Shown here: positions 25,913 through 34,828 of the stretch, piece by piece | Layout of the letters: each line of letters starts with the position of its first letter | Numbering within the stretch: the first letter of the stretch is position 1 | Source of the DNA: Streptomyces bicolor | GTDB taxonomy: Bacteria > Actinomycetota > Actinomycetes > Streptomycetales > Streptomycetaceae | DNA: 64,000 nt | Assembly: GCF_000719285.1 (NCBI RefSeq) | Contig: NZ_JOFS01000005.1 | Span: 310,001-374,000, forward strand | Direction: 5' to 3' | Made by a program: the position numbers and the translations under genes | Notes under the pieces: model-generated | What the model saw: only the letters and a program-made list of their open reading frames with translations | Database searches by the model: none | Told to the model about the DNA's origin: nothing

Positions 25913-26832
25913 CGCGCTGCCTCCTGCTTGTTACGACGGTTGGCGGCCCGCAGGAAGCCGAAGGACAGCAGCAGCGTGACCAGGGCGATGATCGTGGCCT
26001 GCGCGGCCGCCGCGTAGATGTCGCCCTTGCCGAAGGCGTCCTGGTACACCTTCATCAGCGGACTCCAGGTCGTCGACACGGAGTTGGTGAGCGGCTTGAG
26101 GGTGGTCGGCTCGCTGAACACCTGGAGCGTCGCGATGATCGAGAAGAAGAAGGTCAGCACCAGCGACGGCGCCACCATCGGGATCTTGATCTTCAGTGCG
26201 ATCTGGAGCGGTGTGGCACCGTCCAGCCTGGCCGCCTCGTACACCTCGGCCGGGATGGCCTGGAGAGAGGTGTAGATGACGATCATGTTGAAGCCGGTGC
26301 CGCCCCAGACCGCGATGTTCGACAGGGCGAGGTACAGCGGGCCACCGTCCAGCAGGTCCGGCTGGGGCAGGCCCAGCCTCTCGAGCACGAAGTAGAAGGG
26401 GCTGACGTCCGGCAGGTACAGGAAGCCCCACAGCAGCGCGGCCACGACGCCGGGGATGGCGTACGGCAGGAAGATCGCGAGCCGGGTGAAGGGCGCGAGC
26501 CGCACCTTCTCGGAGTCCAGCATCAGCGCGAACAGCAGGGCGAGGCCCAGCATCACCGGGACGACGATGCAGCCGTAACCGAGCACGCGCAGGGCGCCGG
26601 CGACGAGTTCGCTGTCGGCGAGGGCGTCCGTGTAGTTCTCCAGTCCGGCCCAGACCTCCTTGCGGGCGCCGGACCCGAGGCCGAGCCCGGAGACCTTCAC
26701 CTTGCGGAAGCTGAGATAGATCGCGTAGCCGATGGGGAGGGCGAAGAACAGGGCGAAGAGGATCGTTGCGGGGAGGAGGAAGGCGTACGGGGTCCCCTTC
26801 ACCCCGTACGCCTTCCGGCTTGTGCTGGTCAC
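25909..26832 (-). CDS. Sugar ABC transporter permease (MalF type)
   Basis: A 307-residue permease. It starts at a GTG inside the stop of the binding-protein gene (GTGA overlap at 26829-26832). The EAA loop is EAARLDGATPLQIALKIKIP, and six membrane segments are visible. Codons 6-19 contain a perfect 16-bp inverted repeat that can fold in the mRNA right after the start. This may reduce permease expression relative to the binding protein. It is partner of the MalG-type permease next door. Confidence 0.92.
   Translation of the reverse strand: MTSTSRKAYGVKGTPYAFLLPATILFALFFALPIGYAIYLSFRKVKVSGLGLGSGARKEVWAGLENYTDALADSELVAGALRVLGYGCIVVPVMLGLALLFALMLDSEKVRLAPFTRLAIFLPYAIPGVVAALLWGFLYLPDVSPFYFVLERLGLPQPDLLDGGPLYLALSNIAVWGGTGFNMIVIYTSLQAIPAEVYEAARLDGATPLQIALKIKIPMVAPSLVLTFFFSIIATLQVFSEPTTLKPLTNSVSTTWSPLMKVYQDAFGKGDIYAAAAQATIIALVTLLLSFGFLRAANRRNKQEAAR
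26778..26816 (-). promoter_or_regulatory. Strong intragenic hairpin at the binding-protein/permease boundary
   Basis: GGAAGGCGTACGGGGT (26778-26793) and ACCCCGTACGCCTTCC (26801-26816) are perfect inverted repeats around a seven-base loop. The structure sits 16-54 bases into the MalF-type permease coding region, just past the stop of the binding-protein gene. In sugar operons a hairpin at this boundary stabilises the upstream message and limits downstream expression; here it is built into coding sequence. Confidence 0.85.
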
Positions 26833-28157
26833 TCGGAGACCTCGAAGCCCTGCTTCTCGAGGTCGGCGACCGTGTCGTCCTGCATGGTCGTCAGCGCGGC
26901 GACGAAGTCCGACTTGTCCTTGGCGGCCTTGCCGAACGCGTCCTTGAAGGTCGTGTACGCGACGTTCACGTTCGGGCCCCAGGCGGACGGGGCGGTGGTC
27001 TTCGCGATCTCCGCGGCCTTGGTGTAGAAGTCCGACTGGTTCGAGAAATAGTCCGGCGGGGTGGCGAAGGCCCCGCTGGTCTGGGCGTTCGTGGCGGCCG
27101 GGTAGATGCCGCTCTCCTTGGCCAGCGCCTGGAGGGCGGCGTCGTCCGTGTTGAGCCAGGCGGCGAACTTCGCGGCGGCGGCCTTGTGCTCGGAGTCGGT
27201 GGTGACGGCGGTGGAGGAGCCGCCCCAGCTGCCGCTGACGTTCTGCGACTGCGACCACTGGGGGAGCGGGGCCATGGCCCACTTGCCCTTGGTGTCGGGT
27301 GCGGCCGTGGTCAGCGTGCCCGGGGCCCACACGGCGCTGACCCAGGCGATCTGCTTGCCCGTGTTGAGCGCCTTGTTCCAGGCCGGCGTGTACATCGGCT
27401 GGTTGTCGATGGCGCCCTCCTTGACGAGGTCGCCCCAGAACTTGGCGACCTTCTGCGAGGCGGCGTCGTTGATGCCGACCTTCCACTTGTCGCCGGAGGT
27501 CGTCCACCACTTGGCGCCGGCCTGCTGGGCGAGCCCCGCGAAGAGGCCGGAGTCGCTGGCGGAGAAGGTGGTCAGGTCCTTGTCCGGGGCCTTCTTCTTC
27601 AGCGCGCGGGCGGTCTCGGCGAACTGCTCCCAGGTGGTGGGGACCGTCAGGCCGTACTGCTTGAAGAGGTCCTCGCGGTAGTAGAACATCATCGGCCCGA
27701 TGTCCTGCGGGACGGCGTAGACCGCGTCCGTGCCGAGCGTGGTCTGCTGCCACACCCCGTCGGCGAACTTGCTCTTCGCGTCGCCCACCTCACCGGCTAT
27801 GTCCGCGACCGCGTCATTGCTGACCAGCGTCGGCAGCGCCTGGTACTCGGCCTGGACCAGGTCCGGGGCCTTGCCGGCCTTGTGCGCGGTGAGGATCTTG
27901 GTGACCAGCGTGTCGCCGGACGCCTGCTTCTTCACCGTGACCGTGATCTGGTCCTTCTCGCCCTGGCCCTTGTTCCACAGGTCGACGACCTTGTCCATGC
28001 CGGGTGTCCAGGTCCAGTACGTCAGCGAGACGGGACCGGACTCGGCCTCGCTGTCGTCCTCGGAACCGCAAGCGGCGAGGGCCGTGGCGCCGAGGGCGGC
28101 GGAGACGCAGACAGCCGCACTTCTGAAAAAGAGCCGCCGACGGTTGGTGATGGGCAT
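26829..28157 (-). CDS. Sugar ABC transporter substrate-binding lipoprotein
   Basis: A 442-residue extracellular solute-binding protein (family 1, CUT1 type). The signal ends with the lipobox ALAAC at about residue 30 and the mature protein begins CGSEDDSEAE. Later segments VSLTYWTWTPGMDKVVDLWNK and PPDYFSNQSDFYTKAAEIAK fit the family. It is the first gene of the minus-strand operon with two permeases and a LacI regulator, and divergent from beta-galactosidase, so its ligand is probably galactan-derived oligosaccharide. Confidence 0.92.
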   Translation of the reverse strand: MPITNRRRLFFRSAAVCVSAALGATALAACGSEDDSEAESGPVSLTYWTWTPGMDKVVDLWNKGQGEKDQITVTVKKQASGDTLVTKILTAHKAGKAPDLVQAEYQALPTLVSNDAVADIAGEVGDAKSKFADGVWQQTTLGTDAVYAVPQDIGPMMFYYREDLFKQYGLTVPTTWEQFAETARALKKKAPDKDLTTFSASDSGLFAGLAQQAGAKWWTTSGDKWKVGINDAASQKVAKFWGDLVKEGAIDNQPMYTPAWNKALNTGKQIAWVSAVWAPGTLTTAAPDTKGKWAMAPLPQWSQSQNVSGSWGGSSTAVTTDSEHKAAAAKFAAWLNTDDAALQALAKESGIYPAATNAQTSGAFATPPDYFSNQSDFYTKAAEIAKTTAPSAWGPNVNVAYTTFKDAFGKAAKDKSDFVAALTTMQDDTVADLEKQGFEVSE

Positions 28158-28210
28158 GGATCTCTCCCCTGACCTGGGGTCTCCGCCCGCTGCGAAGACC
28201 TGCCATGCTT

Positions 28211-28226
28211 CTGTGAGCGTTCACAG
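28211..28226. promoter_or_regulatory. LacI-family operator candidate of the galactan locus
   Basis: CTGTGAGCGTTCACAG is a near-perfect palindrome (the six outer bases on each side are symmetric, and the centre is the CG typical of LacI-family sites). It lies in the 183-bp divergent gap, 53 bp upstream of the binding-protein gene and 115 bp before the GH42 gene. No second copy is seen before GH53. Confidence 0.75.
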
Positions 28227-28340
28227 TAGAGAAACATCCCGGACACTTGTCAATGGTTGTTGCTGTGCGGTTATGTTGGGCTCGCACCGCTGATCTCGTG
28301 TGTGCACGTTCCCAAATGATCGATTAAACGGGAGAGATCC

Positions 28341-30362
28341 ATGCCGGAGACCACCCCCAGGGGCCTCACCAGGCTCGCCTTCGGTGGGGACTACAACCCC
28401 GAGCAGTGGCCGGAAAGCGTCTGGCAGGAGGACGTACGGCTGATGCGGGAGGCCGGCGTCACGATGGTGAGCGTCGGGATCTTCTCCTGGGCCCTGCTGG
28501 AGCCCTCGCCCGGGGTGTACGACTTCGGCTGGATGGACCGCCTGCTCGCCCTGCTGCACGAGAACGGCATACGCGTCGACCTGGGCACGCCCACCGTGTG
28601 CCCGCCGGTGTGGTTCTACCGCGCCCACCCGGAGGCGCTGCCCGTGACGCCGGAGGGCGTGCGCCACGAGTTCGGCTCCCGAGCCGCGATCTGTCACAGC
28701 AACGTGGACTACCGAGCGGCCGCCGCGACCATCACCACCAAGCTCGCCGAACGCTACGGAGACCACCCGGCCCTGGCGATGTGGCACGTGCACAACGAGT
28801 ACGGCGTCCCCGTCTCGGCCTGCTACTGCGACTCCTGCGCCGCACACTTCCGCCGCTGGCTGGAGTCGGCGTACGGGACGGTCGACGCCGTCAACGAGGC
28901 CTGGGGCACCGCCTTCTGGGGCCAGCGCTACACCGACTTCGCCCAGATCAACCCGCCGCGCCTGACGCCGACGGCCGTCAACCCGGCCCAGGCGCTGGAC
29001 TACAAGCGCTTCGCCGACGCCACCATGCGCGAGAACTTCCGTATGGAGCGGGACATCCTGCACCGCCTCTCGCCCGGCGTCCCGGTCACCACCAACTTCA
29101 TGACGGCGCTCAGCCAGTGCGACTCCGTCGACTACTGGGCCTGGGGCCGTGAGGTCGACATCGTCACCAACGACCACTACCTGATCACCGACGGCCGCCG
29201 CACCCACGTCAACCTCGCGATGGCCGCCGACATCACACGCTCGGTGGCTCAGGGAGCGCCCTGGCTCCTGCTGGAGCACTCCACCTCGGGCGTCAACTGG
29301 CAGCCCCGCAACCCCGCAAAGGCCCCCGGCCAGATGGCCCGCAACTCCCTCACGCACGTGGCGCGCGGCTCCGAGGGCGCCATGTACTTCCAGTGGCGGC
29401 AGTCCCGGCGCGGCGCCGAGAAGTTCCACTCGGCGATGCTCCCGCACGGCGGCACCGGCACGCGCGTGTGGCGTGAGGTGGTGGAACTCGGCGCCGCACT
29501 CGACTCGTTGAGCGGCGTGCGCGGCACGCGCACGCAGGCCGACGTGGCGATGCTGTGGGACTGGCACTCCTGGTGGGCGCAGACCCTCGACTGGCGCCCC
29601 AGCGAGGACCATGACGCGCGCGAGCGGGCCGACGCCTTCTACGAGGTGCTCTACGACCGCCACCTCACGGTCGACTTCGCCCACCCGGAAGCCGACTTGT
29701 CGGCCTATCGGCTTGTCGTCGTGCCGGCGCTGTACCTGATGACGGAGGCGGCCGGCCGCAATCTGCGCCGGTATGTCGAGGGCGGCGGCACCCTCGTCGT
29801 GTCGTACTTCTCCGGCATCGTCGACGAGCACGACGCCGTGCACGAGGGCGCGTACCCCGGGCCGCTGCGGGATGTCCTGGGCCTGACCATCGAGGAGTTC
29901 TCGCCGCTGCTCCAGGACCAGTTGGTGCGCATCACCGGTCCCGACGGCTCCGAGCTGAGCGGCGACGTGTGGACGGAGTTCGTCGTCCCGCGCGGCGCCG
30001 AGACCGTGTGGACGTACGAGGACGGCCTCGTAGCCAGCCACCCGGCCGTCACCCGGCACCGACTCGGCGAGGGCACCGCCTGGTACGTCTCCACCCGCCT
30101 GGGCGCCGGGGGACTCGACGCGCTGCTGGCCTGTGCGATCGAGGACGCGCAGGTCGCACCGCGTGTCGACCTGCCCCGGGACGTCGAGGTGGTGCGCCGC
30201 TCCGGCGAGTCGGGCACCTACCTGTTCGCCGTCAACCACACCGCGTCGGACGCCAAGGTGCCGCTGGAGGCGCCCGCTACCGAGCTGCTGACCGGTGAAC
30301 GCGCCGCGGGCCGCCTCGAGGTGCCCGCCGGAGCCGTCCGGGTCGTACGACTCGACGGCTGA
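28341..30362 (+). CDS. GH42 beta-galactosidase
   Basis: A 673-residue cytoplasmic enzyme; no signal peptide. The A-domain starts GGDYNPEQWP, the acid/base Glu153 lies in WHVHNEYG and the nucleophile Glu312 in LLLEHSTSGVNWQ, both as in GH42. A possible Zn site is formed by Cys residues around 161-166 (CYCDSC). The trimerisation and C-terminal beta domains follow at normal length. It hydrolyses terminal beta-galactose from imported galacto-oligosaccharides. GGGAGAG lies before the ATG. It is divergent from the transporter operon and followed by a strong terminator, then the GH53 gene. Confidence 0.95.
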   Translation: MPETTPRGLTRLAFGGDYNPEQWPESVWQEDVRLMREAGVTMVSVGIFSWALLEPSPGVYDFGWMDRLLALLHENGIRVDLGTPTVCPPVWFYRAHPEALPVTPEGVRHEFGSRAAICHSNVDYRAAAATITTKLAERYGDHPALAMWHVHNEYGVPVSACYCDSCAAHFRRWLESAYGTVDAVNEAWGTAFWGQRYTDFAQINPPRLTPTAVNPAQALDYKRFADATMRENFRMERDILHRLSPGVPVTTNFMTALSQCDSVDYWAWGREVDIVTNDHYLITDGRRTHVNLAMAADITRSVAQGAPWLLLEHSTSGVNWQPRNPAKAPGQMARNSLTHVARGSEGAMYFQWRQSRRGAEKFHSAMLPHGGTGTRVWREVVELGAALDSLSGVRGTRTQADVAMLWDWHSWWAQTLDWRPSEDHDARERADAFYEVLYDRHLTVDFAHPEADLSAYRLVVVPALYLMTEAAGRNLRRYVEGGGTLVVSYFSGIVDEHDAVHEGAYPGPLRDVLGLTIEEFSPLLQDQLVRITGPDGSELSGDVWTEFVVPRGAETVWTYEDGLVASHPAVTRHRLGEGTAWYVSTRLGAGGLDALLACAIEDAQVAPRVDLPRDVEVVRRSGESGTYLFAVNHTASDAKVPLEAPATELLTGERAAGRLEVPAGAVRVVRLDG

Positions 30363-30369
30363 ACCGACT

Positions 30370-30409
30370 CCCCTCCGCCCGCGCGTGCCGCGAGCCGCGG
30401 GCGGAGGGG
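30370..30409 (+). terminator. Terminator after GH42
   Basis: CCCCTCCGCCCGCG (30370-30383) pairs perfectly with CGCGGGCGGAGGGG (30396-30409), a 14-bp stem with a 12-base loop, 8 bp past the GH42 stop. A second hairpin, CCCCGCCGG/CCGGCGGGG at 30448-30470, lies in the leader of the GH53 gene. GH53 therefore may have its own promoter or depend on readthrough. Confidence 0.8.
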
Positions 30410-30510
30410 CTCCTCACCGCAGTGGTTCCCCATCGCGGTGGCGAGGCCCCCGCCGGCCTTCCCGGCGGGGACACCCCCATCCCCATACGTCGAAGGGACG
30501 ACGGACGAAG

Positions 30511-32079
30511 ATGTTCCATCCCAGACGCACCCTCCGAGTCCTGCTGATACCGCTCGCCGCCGGACTCGCCCTCACCGGCCTGCCCGCGCAGACCGCCTCG
30601 GCGGCGAGCACGCTCACCAACGGCGGCTTCGAGTCCGACGGCACCGGCACCGCGACCCCGGCCGGCTGGTCCACGTACTCGGTGGCCGGCCAGAACTCGG
30701 CCTCCTTCACCGAAGCCGGTGGCCACGGCGGGAGTTACCGCCTGACCCACTGGGCGTCCTCCGCGTACAAGGTGGAGACGTACCAGTACCTGTCCGGGCT
30801 GACCAACGGGAACTACAAGCTCACCGCCTGGGTCCGCTCCGGCGGTGGCCAGAACTCGGCGTACCTCGCGCTGAAGAACTGCGGCGGCGCCGAGCAGCGC
30901 ACCGACCTTCCGGTCTCGGCGAGCGGCTGGCTCCGTATCGTCGTGCCGGTCAACGTGACCAACAACCAGTGCACCATCAGCATCAACAGTGACGCCAACG
31001 CCGGCAACTGGATCAACGTCGACGACCTGACCTTCGCGTCCGGCACGGGCGGCACGTCCATCCACGGCGCCGACATCTCCTCCCTCGCCAAGAGCGAGGC
31101 CAAGGGCGGCGTCTACCGGACGAGTTCCGGCGCGACCGGCGACCCGATCACCATCCTGAAGAACGCCGGCATGAACTACGCGCGCCTGAAGGTCTGGGTC
31201 AACCCGGCCGACGGCTACAACAACAAGACGCGCGTCCTCGCCACGGCCAAGCGCGTCAAGGCCGCCGGCATGAAGCTGCTGGTCGACTTCCACTACTCGG
31301 ACACCTGGGCCGACCCGGGCGCCCAGAGCAAGCCGGCCGCCTGGGCGGGGCACTCGTACAGCCAACTGAAGACCGACGTGTACAACCACACGTACGACGT
31401 GCTGAACGCGCTGAAGGCGCAGGGCACCACCGCCGACATGGTCCAGGTCGGCAACGAGATCAACGGCGGCATGCTGTGGAACGAGGGCTCCACGAACAAC
31501 TGGTCGCAGCTCGCCGGACTGCTCAACTCCGGCTACGACGCGGTCAAGGCGGTCAACTCGTCCACCACGGTCGCACTGCACCTCGCCAAGGGCGGTGACC
31601 TCTCCGGCATCCGCTGGTGGTTCGACAGCGCGGTCGCGAACGGTGTGAAGTTCGACGCGATCGGCCTGTCGTACTACGGCTACTGGCACGGCTCGCTCTA
31701 CGACTTCCAGACGACCCTGGACGACGCGGCCTCCCGCTACGGCAAGCCGGTCTTCGTCGCCGAGACGGCCTACCCCTTCCGGCTGGACAGCGAGGACTCG
31801 CACGAGAACATCATCGACACCACCGGCGAGCTGGTCTCCGGCTACCCGGCGAACACGGCCGGGCAGCGCCGGTGGATGAACGACATCGCGAGCATCGTGG
31901 AGGCCGTCCCGAACGGCCGTGGCCTCGGCGTCTTCTACTGGGAGGCGACCTGGACCGCCGTCTCCGGCAACGGCTGGGACCCGACGGACGCCTCCTCGGG
32001 CAACGGCTGGGAGAACCAGGCCTTGTTCGGCTACGACGACGCGGCGCTGTCGTCGATGGCGTGGTTCAGCCACCGCTGA
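30511..32079 (+). CDS. Secreted GH53 arabinogalactan endo-beta-1,4-galactanase
   Basis: A 522-residue exported enzyme. Signal peptide about 1-31 (ends ASAAS). Residues about 33-178 form a beta-sandwich carbohydrate-binding module (LTNGGFESDGTGTATPAGW through NVDDLTFASG), probably galactan-binding. The GH53 domain spans about 183-520: acid/base Glu316 in VQVGNEINGG, nucleophile Glu418 in VFVAETAYPF. It cuts beta-1,4-galactan side chains of pectin outside the cell. Products feed the importer and GH42 enzyme encoded alongside. Start ATG 30511 has GGACGAAG before it. Confidence 0.95.
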   Translation: MFHPRRTLRVLLIPLAAGLALTGLPAQTASAASTLTNGGFESDGTGTATPAGWSTYSVAGQNSASFTEAGGHGGSYRLTHWASSAYKVETYQYLSGLTNGNYKLTAWVRSGGGQNSAYLALKNCGGAEQRTDLPVSASGWLRIVVPVNVTNNQCTISINSDANAGNWINVDDLTFASGTGGTSIHGADISSLAKSEAKGGVYRTSSGATGDPITILKNAGMNYARLKVWVNPADGYNNKTRVLATAKRVKAAGMKLLVDFHYSDTWADPGAQSKPAAWAGHSYSQLKTDVYNHTYDVLNALKAQGTTADMVQVGNEINGGMLWNEGSTNNWSQLAGLLNSGYDAVKAVNSSTTVALHLAKGGDLSGIRWWFDSAVANGVKFDAIGLSYYGYWHGSLYDFQTTLDDAASRYGKPVFVAETAYPFRLDSEDSHENIIDTTGELVSGYPANTAGQRRWMNDIASIVEAVPNGRGLGVFYWEATWTAVSGNGWDPTDASSGNGWENQALFGYDDAALSSMAWFSHR

Positions 32080-32101
32080 GTTCGTTGATTCCGTGACAGA
32101 A

Positions 32102-32131
32102 GGGCCCGGCCGCGCCCATGCGGCCGGGCCC
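32102..32131 (+). terminator. Terminator after GH53
   Basis: GGGCCCGGCCGC (32102-32113) pairs perfectly with GCGGCCGGGCCC (32120-32131) around a six-base loop, 22 bp past the galactanase stop. Confidence 0.85.
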
Positions 32132-32272
32132 CGCCGCGTCCGGGCCGAACCGCCTTGTGTCGTACGGCCGTTCGGTACCGGACAAGGGTCCAGGAGTCCC
32201 GGACACGGCGGCTTCGGCTGCGGGACAGTGGGAAGACGCGTGACCACGCGGCCCGACGGAGGGAGGGACGAG

Positions 32273-32560
32273 ATGCTGAGGACTCCCGTCAGCGTAAGGC
32301 GCCTGGACATCCTGGAATGGCTGAAGAACCCGGCCGCGCACTTCCCGAACCAGCGGCACGGCGACCCGGTCGAGGACGGTGTCACCGCGGACGCCGTGGC
32401 CGAGAAGCTCGGCGTGCCGCGCAAGGTCGCCGAGACCCACCTCGGGCTCCTCGTGGACCTCGGCCTGCTGGGCACGAAGCGGTTCCGGCGGCGCACCTAC
32501 TACCGGCGCGACGAGGTGCGGATCGCTGAGGTGGCGCGCATGTTCGAGAAGGGCTGGTAG
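32273..32560 (+). CDS. Small winged-helix (ArsR-like) transcriptional regulator
   Basis: A 95-residue protein with an ArsR-type HTH: RRLDILEWLKNPAAHFP, then VTADAVAEKLGVPRKVAETH as the recognition helix, and a basic wing RRRTYYRRDEVRIAE. The family often carries a DPVEDGVTADAVA stretch and regulates nearby transport or metabolic genes. It is preceded by a GGAGGGAGGGAC purine run as ribosome site. No metal-binding Cys is present, so a metal sensor is unlikely. Target unknown. Confidence 0.85.
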   Translation: MLRTPVSVRRLDILEWLKNPAAHFPNQRHGDPVEDGVTADAVAEKLGVPRKVAETHLGLLVDLGLLGTKRFRRRTYYRRDEVRIAEVARMFEKGW

Positions 32561-32625
32561 TGCTGCCGGGTGCCGCACGCGCCGGACCGGCCCGGGTTCC
32601 CGTCCTGCCCGACCGAGCCGTACGT

Positions 32626-33513
32626 CTACTCGGGCACACCGGGCTGCGCATGGTCCGCGGAACGGTCGGCCGCCGACCCGCGTCGGCGGCGCCGCCGCTT
32701 CGGGGCCGTGCGGGTCGGCTCGTCGAAGTCCTCGAACCGCTCGCACAGCAGCCGGCCCACCAGCGCGCCGCCGTAGACCACGAACCCCACACCGACCAGC
32801 CAGGACTCCACCACCAGGACGGTCCCGACCGGGCCGTAGCTGATCGCGTTGGTGACGAGCAGCGGGGTGAACACCAGGTACGAGAACAAGCGCAACCCGA
32901 CCAGCCCCGCCATGGTGGCGAGCGCACCGGGCAGCAGGTCGCGCCAGCGCACCTCACTGCTGAGCAGGAAGTGCGGCCCCCACCAGAAGAACAGCACGCC
33001 GACCGCCATGCTCAGCAGGATGCGGGGCGTGCCCTCCAGGAGGGTGCGGGTCTGCACCTGCGCGTACACGTACGCCATGAGCATGATCAGCCAGACGGTC
33101 TGCCGCCACACCCGGTGCCAGGGCCCCGCGGGCAGCCTCCAGATCCGCTCGTAGCCGTTCTGGACGCTGGCGGCGAAGGACACACCGAACACGGCGAGCA
33201 GCGCCACGCTCAGCGCGCTGGTCGTGCTGACCACCTTGCGAGGCGGGGTGAAGACCTGCGAGAGGGCGTGGGCCGACCGGCCGGACAGGTCCATGCCGTC
33301 CACCAGCCACAGGGCGAACCCTCCGCTGGCCAGGGGATCCACGGCCGCCACCACGATCAGCAGCGGAGCCAGCGTGACCAGGGCGAGCGCGGCGAAGCCC
33401 ATGGCGCGGTGCAGCAACTCCAGTTCCTTGCCACGCCGGTAGAGCTCCGTGAGCTCCAGCCGGTGCCATGCCGTGCGCAGCCAGGAGCGCCGGACGTTCA
33501 ACGCGACCGCCAT
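32626..33513 (-). CDS. YihY/virulence factor BrkB-family membrane protein
   Basis: A 295-residue integral membrane protein with about six hydrophobic segments and a basic, Arg-rich C-terminal tail (APKRRRRRRGSAAD). The N-terminal WHRLELTELYRRGKELELLHRAM and later YGPVGTVLVVESWLVGVGFV fit the YihY/BrkB family (formerly called RNase BN). Function in actinobacteria is unknown. The upstream 270 bp separates it from the divergent SMP-30-like gene. Confidence 0.85.
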   Translation of the reverse strand: MAVALNVRRSWLRTAWHRLELTELYRRGKELELLHRAMGFAALALVTLAPLLIVVAAVDPLASGGFALWLVDGMDLSGRSAHALSQVFTPPRKVVSTTSALSVALLAVFGVSFAASVQNGYERIWRLPAGPWHRVWRQTVWLIMLMAYVYAQVQTRTLLEGTPRILLSMAVGVLFFWWGPHFLLSSEVRWRDLLPGALATMAGLVGLRLFSYLVFTPLLVTNAISYGPVGTVLVVESWLVGVGFVVYGGALVGRLLCERFEDFDEPTRTAPKRRRRRRGSAADRSADHAQPGVPE

Positions 33514-33632
33514 GGGTCACGGGCCCCTCTACCGGGGCGGCGATGCGCGCGCCACCGGGGCGGACGTGACATACGACCACCCTCTCTCCGCCTGTTGTGC
33601 GCGCCTGACCGAGTGGCCAGGGGATGTACCTC

Positions 33633-33644
33633 GTAAACCGTTAC
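33633..33644. promoter_or_regulatory. Possible TetR-type operator
   Basis: GTAAACCGTTAC has 4-bp symmetric arms (GTAA/TTAC) and is flanked by TGTA and TACA-like bases, in the divergent region between the YihY and SMP-30-like genes. The rest of this 271-bp gap shows nothing I can name. Confidence 0.3.
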
Positions 33645-33784
33645 ATACAGCTCGCGGACCGGGGCGGATGACACGGCGCGGTGCGGGTACCCGGGCGCGC
33701 GTCGTCGTGACGTCCGCACCACGGTGCGTGCCTGCCCGGGCGGACCGTCCCGCCACCGAAGGCGACACCGAAGGGGAGACTTCC

Positions 33785-34747
33785 ATGGACCGTCCCACCG
33801 AGCTCGTCCCGCGCCGGTACGTGGCGATCGGCGGCCTGGGCCCGGAGGACGTGGTCGCCGATGCCCGGGGCCGGGTGCTGACCGGCGTCGAGGACGGCCG
33901 CATCCTGCGCGTCGACGGCCTGGCGGACTCGGGAGAAGCCCGCGTCGAGGTGCTCGCCGAGACGCGTGGGCGGCCTCTCGGCCTCGAGCTTCTCCCGGAC
34001 AACGCCTTGTTGGTGTGCGACGCGCGACGCGGACTGCTCCGCGTCGACCTCGCCGACGGAACCGTACGCGTCCTCGCCGACTCGGCGGCGGGGGAGAAGC
34101 TGCGGTTCTGCAGCAACGCAGTCGCGCTGCCCGACGGCAGCGTCTGCTTCACCGTCAGCAGCCGCCGCCACCCCCTGGAATACTGGATCGGCGACCTGGT
34201 CGAACACACGGCGACGGGCCGGCTCCTGCGCCTCGCCCCCGGCAGTGGCACTCCCGAGGTCCTGCTCGACGGCCTCCAGTTCGCCAACGGCCTCGCCGCG
34301 AGCGCCGACGGTTCGTTCCTGGTCGTGGCCGAGACGAGCGCGTACCGCCTCACCCGCTACTGGCTCACCGGGCCGCGCGCCGGACAGAGCGAGCCCTTCG
34401 CCGAGGACCTGCCGGGCATGCCGGACAACCTCTGGCGCGGCGCACCGGACGGCCCGATCTGGGTGGCGCTGGCCGGCCCGCGCGTACCCCCGCTGGACCT
34501 GCTCCACCGCGCGGCGCCGGCCGTCCGCCGTACCGCCGCACGCGTGGCCGTGCGCGCCCCCTTCCGCCCCACGGGCACGATCGGCGTGCTCGCGTTCGAC
34601 GACACCGGGACGGTCGTCCACCACCTGGCGCGGCGGCACTCCGGGTTTCGCATGGTCACCAGCGTGTGCGAGACCGGCGGCCGGCTGATCCTGGGCAGCC
34701 TGTGGGAGCGGGGCATCGCGGTGTGCGAGGCGCCAGTCCCGAAATGA
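33785..34747 (+). CDS. SMP-30/strictosidine-synthase-like beta-propeller protein
   Basis: A 320-residue six-bladed propeller: GPEDVVADARGRVLTGVEDG, RPLGLELLPDNALLVCDAR and LQFANGLAASADGSFLVVAETS are blade repeats typical of SMP-30/gluconolactonase and strictosidine-synthase-like proteins. No signal peptide. Likely a Ca-dependent lactonase or related hydrolase, but the substrate is unknown. The ATG at 33785 follows GGGGAG; the frame is open further upstream without a start site. A separate transcription unit. Confidence 0.85.
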   Translation: MDRPTELVPRRYVAIGGLGPEDVVADARGRVLTGVEDGRILRVDGLADSGEARVEVLAETRGRPLGLELLPDNALLVCDARRGLLRVDLADGTVRVLADSAAGEKLRFCSNAVALPDGSVCFTVSSRRHPLEYWIGDLVEHTATGRLLRLAPGSGTPEVLLDGLQFANGLAASADGSFLVVAETSAYRLTRYWLTGPRAGQSEPFAEDLPGMPDNLWRGAPDGPIWVALAGPRVPPLDLLHRAAPAVRRTAARVAVRAPFRPTGTIGVLAFDDTGTVVHHLARRHSGFRMVTSVCETGGRLILGSLWERGIAVCEAPVPK

Positions 34748-34828
34748 GCCCGGCGTACGCTGTTGACCGGCCGCGATCCCCACGCCAGGTGCGGTGACGA
34801 GGGCCAGGCAGGAGACAGACGTACGACC

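Noticed and set aside
34748..34828. Fluoride riboswitch before the first fluC gene
   Set aside because: I could not find the conserved crcB motif or its pseudoknot pairing in this leader.
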